Part shown: positions 23,812-33,405 of the stretch, in pieces | Layout of the letters: each line of letters begins with the position of its first letter | Position numbering within the stretch: position 1 is the first letter of the stretch | Position numbers and translations under genes: made by a program | The notes under the pieces: model-generated | The model's database searches: none | What the model saw: only the letters and a program-made list of their open reading frames with translations | What the model was told of the DNA's origin: nothing | Assembly: GCF_000302455.1 (NCBI RefSeq) | Contig: NZ_AMPO01000013.1 | Location: 1-64,000, forward strand | Reading direction: 5' to 3' | From: Methanobacterium formicicum DSM 3637 | GTDB lineage: Archaea; Methanobacteriota; Methanobacteria; Methanobacteriales; Methanobacteriaceae | DNA length: 64,000 nt

Positions 23812-23920
23812 CAAATTAAATTAATCTAAAAGTTACCTCTTAGTTCTGGAGATTTTCTTTGTTCTTTTCAAGTAATTTTTGATTTACTGATGTTTTAACA
23901 CCTTAACCATTGATTAAAAA

Positions 23921-24065
23921 CTCTAATTATTTACTTAATATCTTAATTATCTATTTAACACTCTAATTATTTATTTAATATCTTAATTATCTATTTAACA
24001 CTCTAATTATTTATTTAATATCTTAATTATCTATTTAACAGTCTAATCATCTATTTAATATCTTC
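23921..24065. repeat. 40-bp tandem repeat, 3.6 copies
   Basis: Exact-period copies begin at 23921, 23961 and 24001, with a partial copy at 24041. Each unit is itself two related 20-bp halves (CTCTAATTATTTATTTAATA and TCTTAATTATCTATTTAACA). It fills most of the 374-bp gap before the first of two paralogous unknown genes. Confidence 0.92.
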
Positions 24066-24152
24066 AGATACTTCTCAACTACTCTCTCTACCCTAATGGC
24101 CATGACTAATGGAACCTATAGTATTGCACCCCATTGTAGGAGTTGATCATTT

Positions 24153-24539
24153 ATGAGAGTAAGTCAGGGAGTGCTTTGCAGAATGAGAGTGGAACTTTAT
24201 CATCCTGAACTATTCAAAGAACATGAAGATGTTATTATTTTCACCAGGGAAGAATTTAGAAGAATCTATGAGTCCATGGTTCAGCAGATAGAACACATCA
24301 CTCTATTGGACATGAGCTTGGATCGAAGTGAGGCATGGAAAATGCTGGGGGTGTGGCCTAGGATTATGGAACGTGTACACCTGTTAAATTTGAATTTAGA
24401 AACTATTTTCAGTAACAAGCCATTACAGGCCTATCTTGATACATATATCTATGATAACACAGAACTACCTGAAATAGTCACAGAATCCTTAAATGGTATG
24501 GTTACAGTGGAATCACTGGGTACTACCTGGTTAAAATAG
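24153..24539 (+). CDS. Unknown protein, paralogue of the next gene
   Basis: No family is recognised. It is a 128-residue acidic, soluble protein. Its first 45 residues align with the gene at 24778: VELYHPELFKEHEDVIIF against VYQPYLFQKKEDLLIF, followed by EEF/EDFR and aromatic residues. The two are therefore tandem paralogues. The start is uncertain: the ATG at 24153 and the ATG at 24186 (which begins MRVEL) each have GGAG about 10 bases upstream. It lies about 1.3 kb upstream of the Ku gene on the same strand; a link to DNA repair is not shown. Confidence 0.55.
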   Translation: MRVSQGVLCRMRVELYHPELFKEHEDVIIFTREEFRRIYESMVQQIEHITLLDMSLDRSEAWKMLGVWPRIMERVHLLNLNLETIFSNKPLQAYLDTYIYDNTELPEIVTESLNGMVTVESLGTTWLK

Positions 24540-24645
24540 GTTTATGGTTAAAATAGTTTGAGATTATTCTCAACCCGCATAGTAACATGCTTAACTGGTT
24601 GGAATATTGGATATTTATGATTCATTACCTCATAATGGGAAATAT

Positions 24646-24765
24646 TAGGTTTATAAAGAGATATACTCGGTATAAAAATGGCATAGTAAGTATAAAAGGA
24701 TATACTGGGTTATAAGGCGAAATAATAAGTTATTAAAAGATATACTGGGTTTATAAATGGATAAT
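24646..24765. repeat. About 40-bp imperfect tandem repeat, three copies
   Basis: Copies begin at 24646, 24687 and 24726 and share a GATATACTSGGTTATAA-like core. They lie between the two paralogous unknown genes, so both gaps around this gene pair carry tandem repeats. Confidence 0.7.
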
Positions 24766-24777
24766 GTGTTGATTTAG

Positions 24778-25278
24778 ATGAAGTACAGTTATGGTATTGT
24801 GGACCGGAAGAATATACGAGTATATCAACCGTATTTGTTCCAGAAAAAGGAGGATCTACTGATTTTCCCTGGGGAGGATTTCCGGAAATGGTATAGTAAC
24901 CTTAAAGAGTACTTGGACGGAATTTACCAGATCAACGCCCATAACTGTGAAAACGGAAGATCTGCAACTATAACTGATTTAAACCTGGTACAGGGAATTT
25001 TAAATGAGATCACCTTTGAAATGGAAAACATCTTCAACCCGGAAAAAGAACTGGATCTATCCTATTATTACATTTCAACCATGGATGAGGATTACAAAAA
25101 GATTAAAACCAATTTTTATGGAAGATATCGGTATAAAGTGGATAGAAAAGTAGTTCACGTCACACCGGAGTTAAAATATATGCACATGATGGAAATCGTG
25201 GATTATGCACATAAATTATGGAGCCAAAACAAAGACAGGAACCGTAAACTGAAAATGGTAGAAAATCCAGGAGATTAA
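24778..25278 (+). CDS. Unknown protein, paralogue of the previous gene
   Basis: No family is recognised. The 166-residue protein shares its N-terminal module (IRVYQPYLFQKKEDLLIF, then a GEDFRKWY segment) with the gene at 24153. It has an additional C-terminal half rich in Tyr, Lys and Met. It is predicted to be soluble and has no catalytic signature that I can see. No good ribosome binding site precedes the ATG. It is followed by a 22-bp repeat array and then the Ku gene. Confidence 0.6.
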   Translation: MKYSYGIVDRKNIRVYQPYLFQKKEDLLIFPGEDFRKWYSNLKEYLDGIYQINAHNCENGRSATITDLNLVQGILNEITFEMENIFNPEKELDLSYYYISTMDEDYKKIKTNFYGRYRYKVDRKVVHVTPELKYMHMMEIVDYAHKLWSQNKDRNRKLKMVENPGD

Positions 25279-25281
25279 ATA

Positions 25282-25367
25282 GAATACCAAATACTAAATT
25301 AGGAGTATCCAATGCTAAACTTAGGAATACCAAATGCTAAAATTAGGAATATACAATACCAAAATTC
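25282..25367. repeat. 22-bp tandem repeat, four copies
   Basis: Units start at 25282, 25303, 25325 and 25347 (variants of GAATACCAAATGCTAAAATTAG, spaced 21, 22 and 22 bases). They lie just after the stop of the unknown gene and before the Ku promoter region. Confidence 0.8.
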
Positions 25368-25449
25368 ATTTTTACAAGACCAGTCCCCATAAAATGAACT
25401 ATCTTTCAGATCAGTCAAAGCATTTCTATAACAAATTATTACTCCTTTT

Positions 25450-25468
25450 TATAACATATAATATATTG
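25450..25468 (+). promoter_or_regulatory. TATA-box candidate for the Ku-ligase operon
   Basis: The sequence ATAACATATAATATATTGG lies 22 to 40 bases upstream of the leader ATG at 25490. Transcription would begin near 25480-25490, giving a very short leader that starts at about the AGGAGG site. Position and composition fit an archaeal promoter, but there are many AT-rich alternatives. Confidence 0.4.
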
Positions 25469-25489
25469 GAGATGTTTTAGGAGGAATAA

Positions 25490-25521
25490 ATGGGGGATGC
25501 TTTTATGAGAGGGATGTTTTT

Positions 25522-25525
<4 letters not shown>
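25490..25525 (+). CDS. 11-codon leader ORF overlapping the Ku start
   Basis: The strongest ribosome binding site in this stretch, AGGAGG at 25479-25484, is 5 bases before the ATG at 25490. That ATG opens an 11-codon frame (MGDAFMRGMFL). Its TGA overlaps the Ku ATG as ATGA at 25522-25525. This is a classic arrangement for translational coupling. The two ATGAGA start regions look like an 18-19-bp duplication, so the leader may have arisen when the original start region was copied. Whether the peptide has a role is unknown. Confidence 0.5.
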
Positions 25526-26289
<764 letters not shown>

Positions 26290-26308
26290 ATTTCGGGGGA
26301 TTATTCTT

Positions 26309-27196
26309 ATGGAAATGTTAGAACCCATGCTCAGCAAATTAGCAGAGGGTGATGTTTACCTGCAGGATGTCTGGATCAGCGAACCTAAACTGGATGGTGA
26401 AAGGATCATAGCGATGCGTGAAGGGGATGTTATCAACATGTGGACCCGTCGCCATGTTGAAGCTTCATATAAATTCCCTGAAATCGTTTCTAGTCTCAAA
26501 AAAAATGTTAAAGGGGATAACTGGATTTTAGATGGGGAACTCACAGTTCCAGGTGGATTTCGGAGACTTTTAAAACGCAATGTTGAAGATAAAATGAAAA
26601 TCTCCATATTATCCCGGAAACTTCCTGCAACTTTCAACCTGTTCGACATTCTCCGCTTTAAGGGTGAAGATCTCACTGGTAAAGCACTGATTCAGCGCAA
26701 AAAAATATTATTGGAGGCGGTGGATGTGGGAAATCATGTCACCCTAATTCCCTTTAAAAGAGTAACCACAGAAACAGTTAAAGAACATTTTGAAGAATCT
26801 CTCAAGAAGGGGTATGAAGGAGTGATCCTTAAAAATGCCAGTTCTGGATATGAATCAGGTAAACGTTCGGTAAATTGGTTGAAAATCAAGAGATCGGAGA
26901 CCATAGATGTTAATGTGATCGGTGCAACAAGAAGTACTGGAAGCATAGCCTTTGGAGCCCTGATTCTGGAGAAGGATGGTCAGTATTTTGGTAAAGTGGG
27001 CACTGGATTCAGTGATCTGGATCGAAGGAAAATACTGGAGTTTTTAGAAAAAAATAAAGCAGAAACTAATATTTCAATTCCACAGGTTCTGGATGTACTT
27101 TTAACCACCCGTCCCCTGCCTGCAGAGATCAAGGCCAATGAAATTGTAAAAAATAAACCCCGAGCCCCGGTATGGGTGAGATTCAGATGGGATTAA
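26309..27196 (+). CDS. ATP-dependent DNA ligase, stand-alone LigD ligase domain
   Basis: All nucleotidyltransferase motifs are present. The adenylated Lys is in EPKLDGERI (Lys 27). Further motifs are motif III LDGELTVPGG with FNLFDIL, motif IV EGVILKN, motif V WLKIKR, and an OB-fold C-terminus ending in APVWVRFRW. At 295 residues it equals only the ligase domain of bacterial LigD. The polymerase and phosphoesterase domains are neither fused nor nearby. Immediately following Ku, it forms a two-gene end-joining operon that would seal Ku-bound breaks in the cytoplasm. The housekeeping archaeal ligase is a different, larger protein not in this window. Confidence 0.92.
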   Translation: MEMLEPMLSKLAEGDVYLQDVWISEPKLDGERIIAMREGDVINMWTRRHVEASYKFPEIVSSLKKNVKGDNWILDGELTVPGGFRRLLKRNVEDKMKISILSRKLPATFNLFDILRFKGEDLTGKALIQRKKILLEAVDVGNHVTLIPFKRVTTETVKEHFEESLKKGYEGVILKNASSGYESGKRSVNWLKIKRSETIDVNVIGATRSTGSIAFGALILEKDGQYFGKVGTGFSDLDRRKILEFLEKNKAETNISIPQVLDVLLTTRPLPAEIKANEIVKNKPRAPVWVRFRWD

Positions 27197-27362
27197 TTAA
27201 AAAAAGAGAGATTCATACGGGAGTAAAATAAAAAAATTAAAAAATCCCTTTTTAATTAGAATCTCTTTTATTTAGAACTATTTATTTAAAAATTCCTTCT
27301 TATTTAGAATCCTTTTTTAAAGAAATAACTGGATTTTCTTAGTTTTTCGTAAATTTATCCAG

Positions 27363-27773
27363 TTAGAGTTGTTCTCCGCTGGAGGTGGTGGTGAGTTTGA
27401 CGTGTTCTACACCCTTGAGTCTCATGATCTTCTCAGTAAGGTTTCTGATTTTCTGGGCGTCTCCTTTGACTACTATGACCTCCAGACAGTTTTTTTCGGT
27501 CATGTGTATGTGCATGGTGGCGTTAATGAAGTCCCGGAACTCGTGCTGGATATCGGTGAGGTCTTCCATTACTCCGGTGTAGTGATGATCGTATATGACC
27601 GCTACTATTCCAACCCGATCTCCCTCCACCTCTTTCATCCATTGATAACGCACGATATAATCCTTCAAGGCATCTCTAATACCTTTAGATCTTGAATTAT
27701 ATCCTCTGTCCTTCAAAACCTCATCAAATTCACTTAAAAGTTTTTTTGGCAATGACATGCTTATTCTCATCAT
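27363..27773 (-). CDS. nikR: Nickel-responsive transcriptional regulator
   Basis: This is NikR: a ribbon-helix-helix DNA-binding domain (RISMSLPKKLLSEFDEVLK) followed by a ferredoxin-like ACT-type nickel-sensing domain. The square-planar nickel ligands are all present as His77, His88, His90 and Cys96. Counting from the second Met these become 76, 87, 89 and 95, identical to the E. coli numbering that I recall, so the start may be the second ATG. In a hydrogenotrophic methanogen it would control nickel uptake for hydrogenases, CODH and F430. It is divergent from the metal-efflux gene at 28349, with a 575-bp gap. Confidence 0.95.
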   Translation of the reverse strand: MMRISMSLPKKLLSEFDEVLKDRGYNSRSKGIRDALKDYIVRYQWMKEVEGDRVGIVAVIYDHHYTGVMEDLTDIQHEFRDFINATMHIHMTEKNCLEVIVVKGDAQKIRNLTEKIMRLKGVEHVKLTTTSSGEQL

Positions 27774-28348
27774 TATATCCCATCCTGTTAATATGCTTGT
27801 TATAACTATTATTAATTTATTAAGTAATAAATATTTTCATCTAAGAACAAAATTATTGCTAATACATCACTTTTAATTATATGCTATTTTTTGGGTCATA
27901 CTACGTTTTTGGGTCATAGCACTGTATTTTATTAATCTTATATTTTTAATAATTTTATTTTTCTTTAATTTAATAAACTTATTTTCAAAATTAAATTTTC
28001 TTCCTTAGATTTGAATCAATCTGGAGAACTGGGGAGAGTATTTTAACAGCCTCCCTAATATTTAAGTAATACAATTATTATTCAATTCATAACTTTTTAG
28101 TATATAAAAATACGCTTATTTAATGAAATATTTTGTTTGAGGAATAAGAATTCTTCAATGGCCATAAATGATTCAAATATTTGTTTATTGGGTTCAAATA
28201 TTATAATTAGGTTTTCCTAACAATAAGTAAACATTATAAGGTTTAAAAATAAACTAGGACAAGAATAAATGAGTTTTATTATGAGAAAATCTACATTTTT
28301 ATAATTTGATTTTAATGGACTATATTAACTTAAAATTTGTTTAGTGGG
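27774..28348. other. Divergent regulatory gap between nikR and the cation efflux gene
   Basis: This 575-bp gap holds the promoters of both divergent genes. The only distinct structure is a pair of TTTTTGGGTCATA direct repeats listed separately. No small gene is supported in either strand. Confidence 0.5.
27888..27918. repeat. Two direct copies of TTTTTGGGTCATA, possible operator
   Basis: Identical 13-bp segments start at 27888 and 27906, 18 bp apart. They lie 115-145 bp upstream of the nikR start. Direct, not inverted, and fairly GC-containing for this gap, they could be a regulator site for nikR. NikR itself usually binds inverted repeats, so another regulator is possible. Confidence 0.4.
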
Positions 28349-29251
28349 ATGATTGAATTGAATAAAGACTTAGAAAGGGAAAATATTGGTAGAAAAGCTT
28401 CCATGGTGGCTATATCTGGTAATATTCTTCTGACAATATTCAATTTTATTGTAGGTACTTTATCTGGCAGTACTGCGCTGGTTGCCGAGGCAGCCCACAC
28501 CCTTTCTGATGTGATAACATCTATACTCGCCTTTGTTGGGTTTAAAATTGGAATGAAACCCGCTGACAGGGATCATCAGTACGGGCATGGTCGGGCCGAA
28601 CCAATTGCAGGGTTAATAATTGTGGTGTTTCTGGTGGTGGTTGCCTATGAAATACTTTCTGATGTTTATGTTAAGCTTTTAATGAACGAATCGCTTCAGG
28701 CACCGGATTGGACTGCTGCCGGAATGGCAGTGATTGGTATGATTGTTAATTACGCCATGACCACCTACCTTATTCGTTCTGGGAAAAAAATTAACAGCCC
28801 GGCCCTTATTGCAGACGGACAACATCAGAAAGTGGATATATTCTCCTGTGGAGCAGTACTAGTAGGTGTAATAGGTGCGCAAATGGGGTTCACCCTGTTA
28901 GATCCTATAGTGGCCATGTTCATTGCAATAATGGTTCTTAGAACTGCATTTGTCGTTGCACGTGATAATATCAACACTATAATGGGAAAATTACCTTCAG
29001 AAGAAATTTTAGAAGAAATACGGGCCGCGGCAATGTCTGTTGAAGAAGTTAAGGGAGTTCATGATTTGAGGGTAAACAACATGGGCCCTTATGCTTCAGC
29101 AGAGTTACATATAGAACTGGATGGAGATTTAAAACTCAGAGAATCTCATGAAATTTCCCATAAAGTTGAAAAACAGGTTATAAACAATGTAGGGCCTATA
29201 AAAATGGCTATTGTTCATACCTGTCCATTTGAAGATGGTTGCGAAGAATAA
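28349..29251 (+). CDS. Cation diffusion facilitator family metal transporter
   Basis: This is a CDF transporter with six membrane helices and a C-terminal cytoplasmic metal-sensing domain. Metal-site motifs are seen in helix 2 (AEAAHTLSDVITS) and helix 5 (ADGQHQKVDIFS). DRDHQYGHGRAEPIAG is the conserved loop after helix 2. It exports divalent cations (Zn, Fe, Mn, Co or Ni) in exchange for protons. The divergent NikR makes nickel or cobalt worth testing. The start is unsure: ATG 28349 has no spaced binding site, while TTG 28358 follows GGGATGATT well. Confidence 0.9.
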   Translation: MIELNKDLERENIGRKASMVAISGNILLTIFNFIVGTLSGSTALVAEAAHTLSDVITSILAFVGFKIGMKPADRDHQYGHGRAEPIAGLIIVVFLVVVAYEILSDVYVKLLMNESLQAPDWTAAGMAVIGMIVNYAMTTYLIRSGKKINSPALIADGQHQKVDIFSCGAVLVGVIGAQMGFTLLDPIVAMFIAIMVLRTAFVVARDNINTIMGKLPSEEILEEIRAAAMSVEEVKGVHDLRVNNMGPYASAELHIELDGDLKLRESHEISHKVEKQVINNVGPIKMAIVHTCPFEDGCEE

Positions 29252-29518
29252 CAGGGATTTAGTTCTAATGCTATGACCACAGAATATATCTGGGTCTGAT
29301 TGGGGGCAGTTATTAAAATGAAGATCTGTCCATACTCTCTATTTTTTTTGAGAACTTCTTTTTAATTGAGAACTTCTAATTTTTCCTAATTAAATGAATT
29401 TTTTGTTGAAAAATACGGAAAAATAGAAAATTAAATAAATTGGTGAACTAATATTATTAATTATATTGGTAATTACCCACACATATAATTTAAAAATGCC
29501 AAAGCAGGTGTTTAGAAA

Positions 29519-29845
29519 ATGTTAATTATAACATCCCCTACCCTTGAAGGGAAAAAAATAAACGAATACTATGGTCTGGTAACTGGAGATGCTCTATTGG
29601 GAGCCAATCTGTATAAAGATATGTTCTCAGGAGTGCGAGATGTGGTAGGGGGAAGAACTTCTAAATATGAAGAGGAGCTTACCACCGCCAGAAACTTAGC
29701 TCTTAAAAGTATGAAAGAAAAAGCTGAGGAAAAAGGAGCTAATGCAATCATAGGAACTAGGGTGGCCTACCATAACCTGGGAGGCACCATGGGAAACACC
29801 ATAATGGTCACGGTAGTTGGAACCGCAGTTTCATTCCAGGAATGA
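29519..29845 (+). CDS. UPF0145/YbjQ-type protein
   Basis: A 108-residue protein of the YbjQ family, which forms small pentameric rings. Visible family features are [29 protein letters not shown] and the C-terminal [16 protein letters not shown] (each read in parts). No enzymatic role is known. It is followed with practically no gap by a membrane protein carrying a second UPF0145 domain, so the two likely work together. It has no clear regulator. Confidence 0.85.
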   Translation: MLIITSPTLEGKKINEYYGLVTGDALLGANLYKDMFSGVRDVVGGRTSKYEEELTTARNLALKSMKEKAEEKGANAIIGTRVAYHNLGGTMGNTIMVTVVGTAVSFQE

Positions 29846-29882
29846 ATTGATCCCAGGAGATACCAAATCTGAGGTGACATGG

Positions 29883-31205
29883 TTGACCAGTACCGAGAAT
29901 AAAAACATCATTATGGATAATCGGTGGGCAATTATTTCCATATATCTGGGATTAGTGGTAGGAGTTATTTCTGCTGTTATCTGTTTGAAATGGCAGTTAA
30001 TTATTTTTGGATTCAACATAATGTACATAGTATCGCCATTACTGGCGGGATTTGTGGAAAACTACGTTGCAACCAGAAAGCATGGTAAAAGTACTGGTGC
30101 TATCAGCGCTCTATTGACCTTCATTTTAATCAATATTTATGGCTGGGTTTTACCGGGCTGGATTTTCCCCAAAGAACCAGTTACTCTTAGTTTAATAACC
30201 ATAATTGCATTAATTTTGACTATTCAAGCAGCATTCCCCATATTCGTCAACCATCTTCTTTTAGTGGTGGTCCCGGGCATAGCTTCCAGGATTATGAGGG
30301 TACTGTTGAGGACTCCTTCTGAAATAATCCAGGCAACCGCAGGAGTTGAAGGGGATAAAACCACCAAACAGCCAGATGAACTTTTTTTAAATGAATTAGA
30401 CATTCCATTAGTATCAGTTCCCGATGTAAATGGTGGAAAAATAAAGGAATATCTGGGCTTGGTTGTTGGAGAGGCCATAGCTGAAGAAAATGAGACTGAG
30501 GGGCGGCTTTCAAAGATTGTGAAGATCATCGAACCTGCTCAGCTGGATAACTTTAATTTAGGGTCCGCTAAAAAGATGGCACTGTCTCGAATGTTAGAAA
30601 ATGCAGAATCAATGGGAGCTAATGGGGTGGTTGAAGTTTTAATCGATTTTGTATCCATGGGTGGGTTACAGGGCAGTGTCACAATTGTAACTGCAACTGC
30701 AACTGCAGTTATATTGGAACAAGACAATAAGTTAACTGAAAATGCATCTAAGTTAACTGAAGACACCCCTAAGTTAACTGAAGATGTTCCTAAGTTAACT
30801 GAAGAATTATCTGAATTATCAGGAAGAACTGCTTCTAAAAAATTAAAAAAAAGTTCACATGAGGATAGTAAACACTCAAAAACATTTAAAAATGTGTCTG
30901 ATGAATTTTTTATACCTTTGGTAACTGAGAAAGATGATGTTCCTATCATTGAAAAGAGTTCAGAGGGCAATAATGCCAAAATGGATGATGACCTGTCTAA
31001 TTATTTTTTAAAGATTGATAATGCATCAAAATCAGATAAAAATCTATCAAAAGATTTATCCCTTGAAATCAGACAATTTGTCAATGAAGAAATGCACAAA
31101 TTAACCAAAACATTGGAACTGGCTACTAAAACTTATCTTAATGATGAGCTTGAAAGAAGATTCTTAGAGGTATCCAGTGATCTGGATGACCTTAAAAAAA
31201 ATTGA
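29883..31205 (+). CDS. Membrane protein with UPF0145 domain and heptad-repeat tail
   Basis: The 440-residue protein has four N-terminal membrane helices (first about 100 residues). A UPF0145/YbjQ domain (LVSVPDVNGGKIKEYLGLV to GANGVVEVLIDFVSMGG) comes next. It is followed by a repeated tail in which KLTExxx occurs four times (heptads), then a charged coiled-coil-like C-terminus ending in a long helix. The start is set at TTG 29883 because GAGGTGAC lies 4 bases before it. TTG 29847 and ATG 29913 are alternatives, and 29817 would overlap the upstream gene heavily. It follows a small UPF0145 gene, suggesting a membrane-attached YbjQ ring. Confidence 0.7.
   Translation: MTSTENKNIIMDNRWAIISIYLGLVVGVISAVICLKWQLIIFGFNIMYIVSPLLAGFVENYVATRKHGKSTGAISALLTFILINIYGWVLPGWIFPKEPVTLSLITIIALILTIQAAFPIFVNHLLLVVVPGIASRIMRVLLRTPSEIIQATAGVEGDKTTKQPDELFLNELDIPLVSVPDVNGGKIKEYLGLVVGEAIAEENETEGRLSKIVKIIEPAQLDNFNLGSAKKMALSRMLENAESMGANGVVEVLIDFVSMGGLQGSVTIVTATATAVILEQDNKLTENASKLTEDTPKLTEDVPKLTEELSELSGRTASKKLKKSSHEDSKHSKTFKNVSDEFFIPLVTEKDDVPIIEKSSEGNNAKMDDDLSNYFLKIDNASKSDKNLSKDLSLEIRQFVNEEMHKLTKTLELATKTYLNDELERRFLEVSSDLDDLKKN
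30729..30812. repeat. 21-bp coding tandem repeat (AAGTTAACTGA core)
   Basis: Four copies start at 30729, 30750, 30771 and 30792, each encoding a KLTE-containing heptad within the UPF0145 membrane protein. The period of exactly seven codons keeps a heptad register. The copy number is likely variable between strains. Confidence 0.9.
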
Positions 31206-31226
31206 ATTGATAAAGAGGTGACTGAT

Positions 31227-31460
31227 ATGAGAATAAAAGAAGAAATGCTCGGTAAAGAAGTGGTAGACATCAACGCAATGGTAATTGGCAAAGTTACAGA
31301 TGTGGAAGCGAACTTTGAAAGTAAAACCTTAGAAGCATTCATAGTAGGGGGAAATGGAGGTATTTTAGATAGTCTGAGAGGTTCTAAAAATGATGTTATA
31401 GTCCCTCTGCACATGGTAGTGGCCATTGGTGATAAAATAATAGTTAAAAGCGAAAAATAA
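31227..31460 (+). CDS. PRC-barrel domain protein
   Basis: The 77-residue protein is a single PRC-barrel. It shows the LGKEVVDINAMVIGKVTDVE opening and the ending IVPLHMVVAIGDKIIV. In archaea small PRC-barrel proteins include CdpB-type cell-division factors, but short stand-alone copies have several roles. I cannot tell which applies here. The ATG at 31227 follows GAGGTGAC; GTG 31218 is within that site and is rejected. It begins 21 bases after the UPF0145 membrane protein and may be cotranscribed with it. Confidence 0.82.
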   Translation: MRIKEEMLGKEVVDINAMVIGKVTDVEANFESKTLEAFIVGGNGGILDSLRGSKNDVIVPLHMVVAIGDKIIVKSEK

Positions 31461-31674
31461 TCTGAGGAATAATCTGAGGAATAATCTGATAAATTACAAT
31501 GAGTTACAGGATTAAATTAGTGGATAAAAAAGGATTGAAACCCTAAAACTCATAAATATGGGTTTTTAAGTCCATGAAATTATCTTTGTATGTCAGAGGT
31601 TGATATTTATTATAGGTTAATATTCATTGAGGATGGGGTCATGTTCATGGACCAAATTAAATGGGGGTGAAATC

Positions 31675-31833
31675 ATGGAAACTGTACAAATGAGTGGGGG
31701 CGCAATGTTAGTGCTGGGAATCATTATCGCCATCATTATCATCTTACTACCAGCGTTCATATACATCTATGCATGGTTAGCAGCGATATTCTTAATCATT
31801 GGTGGCCTTGTAACAGTAATGCAAGGAAAATAA
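31675..31833 (+). CDS. Small two-helix membrane protein
   Basis: A 52-residue hydrophobic protein. A strong ribosome binding site GGGGGTGA lies 4 bases before the ATG at 31675. The rest of the protein is two closely spaced membrane helices (about 10-28 and 31-48) joined by one Tyr/Ala segment. There is no family that I recognise. Small membrane proteins of this kind often regulate larger membrane partners. Nothing specific points to one here. Confidence 0.6.
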   Translation: METVQMSGGAMLVLGIIIAIIIILLPAFIYIYAWLAAIFLIIGGLVTVMQGK

Positions 31834-32106
31834 TTTCAGTAATCTGAGCCATCAAAACTGTATTTTTTTATTTTTCATCCACCAATTCTATTTTTTTCAA
31901 ATTGAATGAAAATGTGCGATCAATGGGGAATGTTAAAGCACTGGGAGTTTTATTTGCATTGATATTTCCATTAATTAATTAAAATTAATCGAATGCTAAG
32001 GTAAGAATGGAAATAAATAAAATAGGGGAATATATAAAATTATATCAGCATTTATTCCGTGCACTCTGTAGAATTTGAGGGAAAAAGAGTACAACTGTCT
32101 GTGTAA

Positions 32107-32233
32107 CCTGGATTATAATCGTATTGGGAAATGATTAAAAATATCTGAGTTTATCCTAGATTATTATTGTATTGTGAATGAGTGTAAATATCTTGAGTTT
32201 ATCCTAGATTATAATTGTATTTGGAAAAAGGGG
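32107..32233. repeat. 48-bp tandem repeat, 2.6 copies
   Basis: Units start at 32107, 32155 and 32203 (each beginning CCTRGATTATWATYGTATT), the second diverged and the third partial. They fill the 3' part of the 425-bp gap before the AI-2E family gene. The 31834-32106 segment has no gene that I can support. Confidence 0.8.
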
Positions 32234-32258
32234 TTGAAGTATATTTTTAGGGCTTTTA

Positions 32259-33299
32259 GTGTCATTAAAGAATCTTAAAAGTAAGAGGAAGATGATAGAT
32301 GTGAACGATTATAAAATACCCTCATTTATGAGACAAATTAGTATCATAGCCATTTTGTTCATTGTGGTCATTGGAATGAAATACAGTTCCGAGATTTTAG
32401 GTCCAGTACTCCTTTCAATATTTATCAGCATAATAATTTATCCTTTCCTGATGTGGCTGAAGAAAAAAGGCCTTTCTTATAATCAGTCAGTTATTTTAAC
32501 TTTGGCTGCTATTTTTGCCCTGGGAGTGGGGATAATATGGTTCCTGGCTGTTTCATTGGCACAATTAATAAAAGAACTGCCCGATTTAACCATAAACTCA
32601 GGCGGGATTCTGGCACAGTATGGGAATGAAATAATAAAATTCCTGGCCACCCATATCCCCATATCCGATATTACCGGACTTGTTGGCCTTGGAATTTTCA
32701 TGCTCTTTGCAGTTATATTCCTGGTCTATGAACTCCCCCAAATAAAAGTCAGGTTGGTTAAAGGATTTGGAGAGGATAGCTCTGTTTTAAGTCGGATAAT
32801 GGATCTGGTAGATGCCAACATCCACTACTTCATAATCAGAGCTAAAGTGAACTTTTTATATGGGGTGGGTGTTTCAGCAATTCTTTTCGTCTTTGACATT
32901 AACTTTGCAGTTTTATGGGGATTATTAACATTTGCACTGGGATTTATCCCCTACCTGGGGATAATAATAGCTGCTATCCCTCCAGTGTTAGTTGCCTGGG
33001 CCAAATATGGTATTTGGGGAGCTGTAATCATGGGATTATTCTTCATAATTATTAACACAGTAGCAGAAAGTTACATATTCCCCAGATTAACTGGAAAAGG
33101 ACTTCAAATGTCTGTTTTTGTGGTATTCGTCTCATTATTTGTATGGGGATGGATTATAGGGCCCACTGGCTTCTTAATTGGAGTGCCTTTAACCTTGGTC
33201 GTCATAAAATACCTGGAAAACTTCGATGAAACCCGCTGGCTAGCCTTACTAATGATAAGTGAAGGTGATGAAGAGGAAAAACAAGAAAAAGATAAATAA
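32259..33299 (+). CDS. AI-2E family membrane transporter
   Basis: A 346-residue membrane protein of the AI-2E/PerM family. Eight hydrophobic helices are predictable. The family motif WGLLTFALGFIPYLGIIIAAIPP is near residues 222-244 (read in parts), followed by RLTGKGLQMSVFVVF and GPTGFLIGVPL. Family members export small molecules or act as Na+/H+ antiporters, so the substrate is unknown here. The GTG at 32259 follows AGGG by 6 bases; ATG 32292 is in frame. The upstream repeat array separates it from the small membrane protein gene. Confidence 0.85.
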   Translation: MSLKNLKSKRKMIDVNDYKIPSFMRQISIIAILFIVVIGMKYSSEILGPVLLSIFISIIIYPFLMWLKKKGLSYNQSVILTLAAIFALGVGIIWFLAVSLAQLIKELPDLTINSGGILAQYGNEIIKFLATHIPISDITGLVGLGIFMLFAVIFLVYELPQIKVRLVKGFGEDSSVLSRIMDLVDANIHYFIIRAKVNFLYGVGVSAILFVFDINFAVLWGLLTFALGFIPYLGIIIAAIPPVLVAWAKYGIWGAVIMGLFFIIINTVAESYIFPRLTGKGLQMSVFVVFVSLFVWGWIIGPTGFLIGVPLTLVVIKYLENFDETRWLALLMISEGDEEEKQEKDK

Positions 33300-33405
33300 A
33301 AATGAATTAATGGAGTTCAATGATCCTGTTTCACCTGAACTCCTCCCCTATTACTTTTTAGATTTTGTATTCCAGTGTTACTGTTTCTGTCCAATTTGCA
33401 AATTT

